From Gammaproteobacteria bacterium (GTDB lineage: Bacteria > Pseudomonadota > Gammaproteobacteria > Eutrophobiales > Eutrophobiaceae): 9,592 bases of DNA. Under the pieces are notes generated by a model. The model saw only the letters and a list, made by a program, of their open reading frames with translations, was not told the DNA's origin and did not search any database. Positions 4,752-9,592 of this stretch are shown here, piece by piece. The translations under genes and the position numbers were made by a program. The stretch is from positions 1-9,592 of the forward strand of contig QNEM01000061.1 of NCBI GenBank assembly GCA_003645215.1, given 5' to 3'. Positions within the stretch are counted from its first letter, which is position 1. Every line of letters begins with the position of its first letter.

Positions 4752-5852
4752 ATGAATTTTAATATAACAAGAAGTGAAATTTTACCCTCACTGCAAACGG
4801 TTTGTGGCGTTATCGACAGAAGACAGGCATTGCCTATCTTAAGTAATTTATTAATTGTTGCAGAAAAAGATAAAATTATTTTAACAGGCACAGACATGGA
4901 GGTTGAGATGGTGACGACAATAAACCATCAACCGGAAACACCTGGAGAAATAACTGTTCCTGCAAGAAAATTATTAGATATTTGTAAGGCCTTACCCGAA
5001 GACTCAAAGATAAGCCTGAATTTTAATAAAGATCAGGTGTTGGTTAAATCTGGGAAAAGTAAATTCACCCTGGCAACGTTGCCTGCTACTGAGTATCCAT
5101 CAACGGAGGCGCTGGGAAGCAGCAGTCAGATTGTACTTCCTCAGAAAGAGTTTAAGGCCTTGTTAGAAGACACCATGTTTTCTATGGCACAGCAAGACGT
5201 GCGGTATTATTTAAACGGGCTTCTGCTTGAGCTGGACAAAAACAGTCTGCGAGCAGTTGCAACGGATGGCCACAGACTCGCCTTGAAAGAAATAAAGGTG
5301 AAGACGGGTATTGAAAAAGCACAGCAAATTATCATCCCCAGAAAAGGTGTTGTTGAACTAATCAGGCTGTTAGATGGCGAAGACGAAAATATCAATGTCG
5401 AGGTCAGTCAAAACCATATCAGGGTTAGTAAAGACAATGTTCAATTTACCAGCAAGCTTATTGATGGGAAGTTTCCGGATTACCAAAGGGTGATTCCAAA
5501 AGAAGGAGATCACCCGGTTAAAACCAACAGGGACATTTTAAAGCAGGGTTTAATAAGAGCCTCGATCCTTTCAAACGAGAAATACAAAGGCATTAGGCTG
5601 GTATTACAAAACGACATGTTAAAGGCTTTTGCACACAACCCGGAACAGGAAGAAGCCGAAGAAGAAATTGAAATCGACTATAAAGGAGATGATATTGAAA
5701 TAGGTTTTAACGTTACCTATTTGTTAGACGCGCTCTCCTCAATAAAAACAAAAGATGTGATTCTAAATATATCTGACCCGAACAGCAGTTGCCTGATTTT
5801 GCCCGACGACGAGACAGACTGTAAGTACGTTGTTATGCCAATGAGACTATAG
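4752..5852 (+). CDS. dnaN: DNA polymerase III beta subunit (sliding clamp)
   Basis: DnaN forms the ring-shaped dimer that tethers DNA polymerase III and many repair proteins to DNA. The 366-residue length equals that of E. coli. Three clamp domains of about 120 residues each are present. Conserved landmarks are LPILSNLL (27-34), LTGTDMEVEM (44-53), the SMAQQDVRYYLNG segment (144-156), TDGHRLA (171-177), SKLIDGKFPDYQRVIP (234-249), NPEQEEAEE (296-304) and the C-terminal VMPMRL. The hydrophobic pocket that binds clamp-interaction motifs is intact (T171, G173-H174-R175-L176, P242, M362-P363-M364-R365). The start at 4752 gives the standard N terminus. Its ribosome-binding bases (TAGG, 4738-4741) are weak and lie within the trinucleotide run of the predicted origin. 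It is followed after 38 bp by recF. Confidence 0.98.
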   Translation: MNFNITRSEILPSLQTVCGVIDRRQALPILSNLLIVAEKDKIILTGTDMEVEMVTTINHQPETPGEITVPARKLLDICKALPEDSKISLNFNKDQVLVKSGKSKFTLATLPATEYPSTEALGSSSQIVLPQKEFKALLEDTMFSMAQQDVRYYLNGLLLELDKNSLRAVATDGHRLALKEIKVKTGIEKAQQIIIPRKGVVELIRLLDGEDENINVEVSQNHIRVSKDNVQFTSKLIDGKFPDYQRVIPKEGDHPVKTNRDILKQGLIRASILSNEKYKGIRLVLQNDMLKAFAHNPEQEEAEEEIEIDYKGDDIEIGFNVTYLLDALSSIKTKDVILNISDPNSSCLILPDDETDCKYVVMPMRL

Positions 5853-5890
5853 GCGGGAAAAGGCAAAACAGACCAGAAAAACAAACAACA

Positions 5891-6985
5891 ATGAGGCTAG
5901 ACTCTTTAACCATCAGACAGGTTCGCAATCTTTCTGATGTTAGCATCACCCCAAATCCCGAAGTAAATATTTTCTATGGTGCAAACGCATCGGGAAAAAC
6001 GGCAATCCTGGAATCAATCTATTTACTTTCCAAGGCAAGATCCTTTAGGACAGCACACATCAAAGAAGTTATTCAACACAAACAGGAATACCTCACGGTT
6101 TCTGCATTAATCAATACCCAGGAAAACAAAACCGTCAGCACAGGTCTTAAAAAATCCGGCAAAGAAACAGAAATCAGGTACAACGGGGAGCGTGTAAAGG
6201 CCGTATCTGAGCAAGCAAAAAATGTGGTAGTACAAACAGCAAACCCCGAGAACACGACACTTTTGACAGGATCCCCAAAAGACAGGAGAAAATGGATAGA
6301 TTGGGCTATGTTCCACGTGGAACATGATTACCTGCAGGTTTGGCACAGTTATCACCGGGCGCTCAGGAACAGGAATGCCTTGCTTAGAAGGGGGGCAAAA
6401 GAGGATGAGTATTATGTTTGGGAAAGCACGATGGCGGATACAGCAAAAGATTTAAAATCAAGGTGGCAAAAATACCTGGACTGTTTACAACAATATTATC
6501 AAGAGACGGCTGCCGAGCATGCTTGTGCAGGAGTCACATTTAGCGCCAGAAAAGATAAGCAGAAAAATGATGAGTTTCTTGAGCACTTGCAGACAACAAG
6601 ATCATCAGACATAAAAGCAGGGTTTACACAACAAGGCCCTCACAAGGCAGACTTTGACTTCAAGGTAGAAGGCAGGCACATAGGCACAATATTTTCCAGG
6701 GGGCAGATTAAACTATTTATCATCCTGCTCTCTATTGCCCAGGCAAAATTGCTTAAAAATGAGAGGGGAGTAACCCCCATATTCCTGGCAGACGATCTGA
6801 CTGCTGAACTGGATAAAAAAACAGTCAATATGCTGCTGGACCTTCTTTATGAAGAAAGAATGCAGCTGTTTATCACCACAACAGATCCGGGCGAAATCAT
6901 CAAAACAAACCAGGAATCAAGCTTGTTCCACGTGGAACAAGGACACGTAAAAAATGTTAGAATAGACACAGAAAATAACGCGTGA
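5891..6985 (+). CDS. recF: DNA replication and repair protein RecF
   Basis: RecF is an SMC-like ATPase that acts with RecO and RecR to load RecA at single-strand gaps and stalled forks. The 364 residues include the N-terminal motif MRLDSLTIRQVRNL, Walker A GANASGKT (30-37), the ABC-type signature FSRGQIKL (268-275), Walker B with FLADDL (298-303) and the D-loop AELD (305-308), so the ATPase looks complete. E. coli RecF is 357 residues. No other ATG precedes the conserved start, and the Shine-Dalgarno site is weak. The gene lies between dnaN (38-bp gap) and gyrB (27-bp gap), the classical order. Unusually, its coding sequence contains two perfect parS centromere sites, both encoding Phe-His-Val-Glu (residues 141-144 and 346-349). 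Confidence 0.97.
   Translation: MRLDSLTIRQVRNLSDVSITPNPEVNIFYGANASGKTAILESIYLLSKARSFRTAHIKEVIQHKQEYLTVSALINTQENKTVSTGLKKSGKETEIRYNGERVKAVSEQAKNVVVQTANPENTTLLTGSPKDRRKWIDWAMFHVEHDYLQVWHSYHRALRNRNALLRRGAKEDEYYVWESTMADTAKDLKSRWQKYLDCLQQYYQETAAEHACAGVTFSARKDKQKNDEFLEHLQTTRSSDIKAGFTQQGPHKADFDFKVEGRHIGTIFSRGQIKLFIILLSIAQAKLLKNERGVTPIFLADDLTAELDKKTVNMLLDLLYEERMQLFITTTDPGEIIKTNQESSLFHVEQGHVKNVRIDTENNA
6309..6324. other. parS: parS site 1 (ParB binding, chromosome centromere) within recF
   Basis: TGTTCCACGTGGAACA is a perfect 16-bp palindrome, extended to 18 bp (6308-6325). It has the TGTTNCACGTG core of ParB-binding sites in the gammaproteobacterial form; I recall the Pseudomonas site as TGTTCCACGTGGAACC. 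It lies about 1.6 kb from the predicted oriC, in keeping with origin-proximal parS clusters. It encodes F141-H-V-E within RecF. Confidence 0.88.
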
Positions 6986-6999
6986 AAACAAACCAGGAA
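6902..6999 (+). repeat. 15-bp direct repeat flanking parS site 2
   Basis: AAAACAAACCAGGAA occurs at 6902-6916, near the end of recF, and again at 6985-6999, in the recF-gyrB gap beginning at the last base of the recF stop. The copies are 83 bp apart and enclose the second parS. It may be a short duplication or chance in A-rich DNA. The second copy supplies part of the purine-rich leader of gyrB. Confidence 0.5.
6924..6939. other. parS: parS site 2 (ParB binding, chromosome centromere) within recF
   Basis: This is identical to site 1, TGTTCCACGTGGAACA, and here the perfect palindrome extends to 20 bp (6922-6941). It is centred 615 bp from site 1 and about 2.2 kb from the predicted oriC. It encodes F346-H-V-E near the RecF C terminus, in the same codon phase as site 1. 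The parAB genes are not in the window. Confidence 0.88.
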
Positions 7000-7012
7000 C
7001 AAAGAAAGATTT

Positions 7013-9421
7013 ATGAGCGGAAACGACGATACTTACGACTCAAGTGATATAAAAGTCCTTAAAGGCCTGGATGCTGTTCGCCGGCGTCCGGGCATGTACA
7101 TCGGTGATACCGATGACGGGACAGGCCTACACCATATGGTTTTTGAAGTCGTAGATAACAGCATTGATGAGGCTCTGGCGGGGTACTGCTCAAGCATCAA
7201 GGTAACAATACACACAGATGAGTCGATCACTGTTACTGATAATGGCAGGGGGATACCTGTTGGGATGCATGAAGAGGAAGGGAAAACAGCAGCGGAGGTC
7301 ATCATGACCGTGCTACATGCCGGGGGCAAATTTGATGACAATTCGTACAAGGTTTCCGGAGGGCTGCATGGTGTGGGCATTTCTGTAGTGAATGCGCTGT
7401 CAGACAAGCTGGTGTTAACAATTCACAGGGAGGGTAGTTGTTTCAGGCAGGAATATAGTCTGGGCAAACCCACCACTGAGCTAGAAAAAATATCAGAGTC
7501 CTCACAAACAGGAACAGAGGTTCATTTCCTTGCGAGCAAGGAGGTGTTCAGCCACATTGAATACCATTATGACATCCTCGCCAAAAGACTGAGGGAGCTG
7601 TCGTTTCTAAACTCAGGTGTCCGCATAGAGCTGAGCGATGAAAGGACCGGAAAACAGGACCTTTTTGAGTACAAGGGCGGTATTAATGCGTTTGTGAAGC
7701 ATCTGAACCGAAAGAAAACACCGCTGCACGAAACGGTCATAGATATAGACACGGAGAAAGACGATGTTGGTGTACAGATCGCATTGCAGTGGAATGATTC
7801 TTATCAGGAAAATATCTTCTGTTTTACAAATAATATTCCCCAGCGTGATGGCGGGGCACACTTGTCAGGCCTGCGCTCGGCGCTGACCAGAACACTAAAT
7901 AATTACATTGATAAACAAGGGGCTGCGGCAAGAGCCAAGGTGGCAACCGCGGGCGATGATGTTCGAGAAGGCCTGACTGCGGTTTTGTCCATTAAGGTTC
8001 CTGATCCAAAGTTTTCATCTCAAACCAAAGAAAAACTGGTTTCTAGCGAAATAAAGTCCGTGGTGGAGTCGGTCGTAAACGAAAAGCTCCAGGAATTTTT
8101 GCTGGAACAGCCTGCCGAGGCACGGGCAATATGTGACAAGATTGTCGAGGCTGCGCGGGCCAGAGAGGCGGCCAAAAAAGCGCGGGAGTTAACCCGAAGG
8201 AAAACAGCGCTGGATATTGCCGGGCTCCCCGGGAAACTGGCAGATTGTCAGGAAAAGGATCCTGCAAAATCAGAACTGTTTCTGGTGGAGGGTGATTCTG
8301 CTGGAGGGTCGGCCAAACAGGGCCGTGATCGCAAGAACCAGGCGATATTGCCGCTCAAGGGTAAGATTTTAAATGTAGAAAAAGCACGTTTTGACAAGAT
8401 GCTGTCCTCGGTTGAAGTAGGCACGCTGATTACGGCTTTGGGTTGCGGGATTGGTCGAGGCGAGTTTGATATAGAGAAGCTCAGGTACCATAGAATTATT
8501 ATTATGACGGATGCAGATGTGGACGGTTCTCATATCAGGACCTTGTTGTTGACATTTTTTTACCGTCAAATGCCCGAGCTGATAGAAAATGGTTATGTCT
8601 ATATCGCGCAACCACCACTTTATAAAATCAAAAAAGGAAAAAAAGAGCGCTATTTGCTAAATGAAAATGAGCGGGACGAATATATGATGGAGTTGGCGCT
8701 GGATGGTGCGAGCCTGTCACCAGGTGGGGGTGCCGGGATATTAACAGGTGATGCGCTTGAAGCCATTGCCGGAAAGTACGTTGCAACCAACAGGGCGGAA
8801 CAAAGACTTTCCAGGCGCTATCACCCGGAAATTATCAAGGCTGTTTTGCAGCTGGAAACAATGACTGCTGAGGATTGCCAGAACAAAGAGACTGTCGAAC
8901 GGTGGTTTGTCGATCTGGTTAAAAGAATGCCTGAATTTGACGGGGAAAAACCAGAGGCAGAAGTATTTATGGCTGGCGATGGCAGAGAATATGGCGGAAG
9001 GATTACCTTGAGTATACATGGGCTGGAATCAGTCAATGTCTTATCCCCGGATTTTTTCATGTCTAGAGATTATCAGGATCTGGTTGGTCTGAAGGGCGCG
9101 CAAGAGCTTGGAGCGGATGCGAGCATGCACAGAGGTGAGCAATCACATTCAATAACAGCCTTGTGGAGCGGGTTTAGCTGGCTATTAAAAGAGGTAAACA
9201 AGGGCTTACACCTGCAGCGTTATAAAGGGCTGGGAGAAATGAACCCGGATCAGCTTTGGGAGACGACCATGGATGATAGCACCAGGATGATGCTGCAGGT
9301 CAGGGTTGAAGACGTCGTTGCTGCAGATGATATTTTTACTACCTTGATGGGGGATCAGGTCGAACCCAGAAGAGAGTTTATTGAGAAAAACGCGCTTTCC
9401 GTAGAAAACCTCGATACTTGA
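7013..9421 (+). CDS. gyrB: DNA gyrase subunit B
   Basis: GyrB carries the ATPase and TOPRIM parts of DNA gyrase, which with GyrA introduces negative supercoils ahead of the replication fork. The 802-residue length is near that of E. coli (804). The GHKL ATPase (about 1-220) shows E45 and N49 in HMVFEVVDN, D76 in TDNGRGIP, and GGLHGVGISVVNALS (116-130). The transducer follows (about 221-390), with QRDGGAHLSG and the K335-region motif KVPDPKFSSQTKEKL. The TOPRIM domain has EGDSAGGSAKQGRDRKNQAI (426-445) and the metal-binding MTDADVDGSHI (498-508); E426, D500 and D502 are the likely metal ligands. A gammaproteobacterial insertion (about 555-725) precedes the C-terminal QRYKGLGEMNPDQLWETTMD. Arg139 matches the coumarin-contact Arg136 of E. 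coli. The ATG at 7013 has a purine-rich leader, and no defect is seen. Confidence 0.98.
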   Translation: MSGNDDTYDSSDIKVLKGLDAVRRRPGMYIGDTDDGTGLHHMVFEVVDNSIDEALAGYCSSIKVTIHTDESITVTDNGRGIPVGMHEEEGKTAAEVIMTVLHAGGKFDDNSYKVSGGLHGVGISVVNALSDKLVLTIHREGSCFRQEYSLGKPTTELEKISESSQTGTEVHFLASKEVFSHIEYHYDILAKRLRELSFLNSGVRIELSDERTGKQDLFEYKGGINAFVKHLNRKKTPLHETVIDIDTEKDDVGVQIALQWNDSYQENIFCFTNNIPQRDGGAHLSGLRSALTRTLNNYIDKQGAAARAKVATAGDDVREGLTAVLSIKVPDPKFSSQTKEKLVSSEIKSVVESVVNEKLQEFLLEQPAEARAICDKIVEAARAREAAKKARELTRRKTALDIAGLPGKLADCQEKDPAKSELFLVEGDSAGGSAKQGRDRKNQAILPLKGKILNVEKARFDKMLSSVEVGTLITALGCGIGRGEFDIEKLRYHRIIIMTDADVDGSHIRTLLLTFFYRQMPELIENGYVYIAQPPLYKIKKGKKERYLLNENERDEYMMELALDGASLSPGGGAGILTGDALEAIAGKYVATNRAEQRLSRRYHPEIIKAVLQLETMTAEDCQNKETVERWFVDLVKRMPEFDGEKPEAEVFMAGDGREYGGRITLSIHGLESVNVLSPDFFMSRDYQDLVGLKGAQELGADASMHRGEQSHSITALWSGFSWLLKEVNKGLHLQRYKGLGEMNPDQLWETTMDDSTRMMLQVRVEDVVAADDIFTTLMGDQVEPRREFIEKNALSVENLDT

Positions 9422-9423
9422 TA

Positions 9424-9443
9424 GACATCCCTTGATTGATGTC
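9424..9443. terminator. Weak inverted repeat between convergent gyrB and comF
   Basis: GACATC (9424-9429) and GATGTC (9438-9443) form a 6-bp stem with an 8-nt loop just after the gyrB stop. A T-rich TTCTTTT follows only about 9 nt later, so it is not a classical intrinsic terminator. With convergent genes 42 bp apart, some bidirectional ending is expected. This is the only structure visible in the spacer itself. Confidence 0.25.
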
Positions 9444-9463
9444 CCATAACAGGTTCTTTTGGC

Positions 9464-9592
9464 TTAGCCTGCTCTCGCGACAGCGAGCACGTCTACTTGA
9501 CGAACCCCTGCAAGGCCAAGCATCCGTGCGAGTTCATTAACGGTGCTGCCAGTCGTAATAACGTCATCTATGAGCAAAATATGCTTGTAGTC
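9464..9592 (-). CDS. comF: ComF-family phosphoribosyltransferase, C-terminal end
   Basis: Only the last 42 codons are inside the window, reading in from the right edge to TAA at 9466-9464. They contain HILLIDDVITTGSTVNELARML, the PRPP-binding loop of type I phosphoribosyltransferases (two acidic residues followed by TTGST), then AGVRQVDVLAVARAG, which matches the end of ComF/GntX proteins. ComF proteins support DNA uptake in competent bacteria; the enzyme reaction is not settled. The N-terminal zinc-finger part is outside the window, so the family call rests on this tail only. The gene converges on gyrB. Confidence 0.85.
   Translation of the reverse strand, partial: DYKHILLIDDVITTGSTVNELARMLGLAGVRQVDVLAVARAG

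Noticed and set aside
4810..4818. TTATCGACA inside dnaN as a DnaA box on the far side of the trios
   Set aside because: It has a mismatch in the CACA core and the wrong orientation to serve the leftward reading of the trio run. It is probably coding sequence only.
7033..7407. 124-codon open frame on the minus strand
   Set aside because: It is antisense to the highly conserved ATPase domain of gyrB. The frame is open because of the codon pattern of gyrB, and its Ser/Pro-rich product looks like a shadow.
9467..9492. Stem-forming TGCTC...GAGCA near the comF end as a gyrB terminator
   Set aside because: It needs a two-base bulge, lies inside the comF coding sequence and has no T-run after it on the plus strand.
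1..9592. Mobile element, CRISPR array, toxin-antitoxin or other accessory system
   Set aside because: The coding sequence is filled by conserved core genes in their usual order. I saw no transposase, terminal repeats, spaced repeat array or unexplained gene.

Overview
This window is the chromosomal replication-origin neighbourhood of a gammaproteobacterium. On the minus strand lies rpmH-rnpA-yidD-yidC-mnmE, and on the plus strand dnaA-dnaN-recF-gyrB. The proteins resemble Pseudomonas and other non-enteric gammaproteobacteria as well as E. coli: GyrB is 802 residues and carries the long insertion after the TOPRIM domain typical of the class, DnaA domain IV is nearly identical to the E. coli one, and the YidC C-terminal half reads like the Pseudomonas protein. 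No genus can be named from the sequence. Base composition looks moderate, and the dnaA-dnaN spacer is clearly AT-rich.

Layout, minus strand (1-2990): the first 199 codons of mnmE (cut by the window edge), yidC, yidD, rnpA and rpmH form one tightly packed unit, with a 16-bp overlap, a 4-bp gap, a 15-bp gap and a 25-bp gap. A promoter with a perfect TTGACA -35 lies upstream of rpmH. The products are ribosomal protein L34, the RNase P protein, a membrane-insertion factor, the Sec/YidC insertase and a tRNA-modifying GTPase.

Layout, plus strand (2991-9421): a 220-bp divergent spacer carries the rpmH promoter, a candidate dnaA promoter and one perfect DnaA box. dnaA follows with a TTG start. The 206-bp dnaA-dnaN spacer is the best oriC candidate. 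It has three consensus DnaA boxes, one near-box, a consensus IHF site and a run of trinucleotides that fits a DnaA-trio unwinding element and ends at the dnaN ribosome-binding region. dnaN (sliding clamp), recF (gap repair) and gyrB (gyrase ATPase subunit) follow in an operon-like series.

Two perfect ParB-binding sites (parS, TGTTCCACGTGGAACA) lie inside recF, in the same codon register and each encoding Phe-His-Val-Glu. The origin, its initiator, the clamp, the gyrase subunit and the centromere therefore all sit within about 6 kb.

Right edge (9422-9592): gyrB converges on the 3' end of a comF-like phosphoribosyltransferase gene on the minus strand. There is no stretch over 300 bases without a gene, and I see no mobile element, CRISPR array, tRNA or rRNA. 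The gene content is conserved core. The points of interest are non-coding signals: origin geometry that matches E. coli oriC as I remember it but at a different locus, the parS pair embedded in coding sequence, and several small RNA or DNA structures around start sites.
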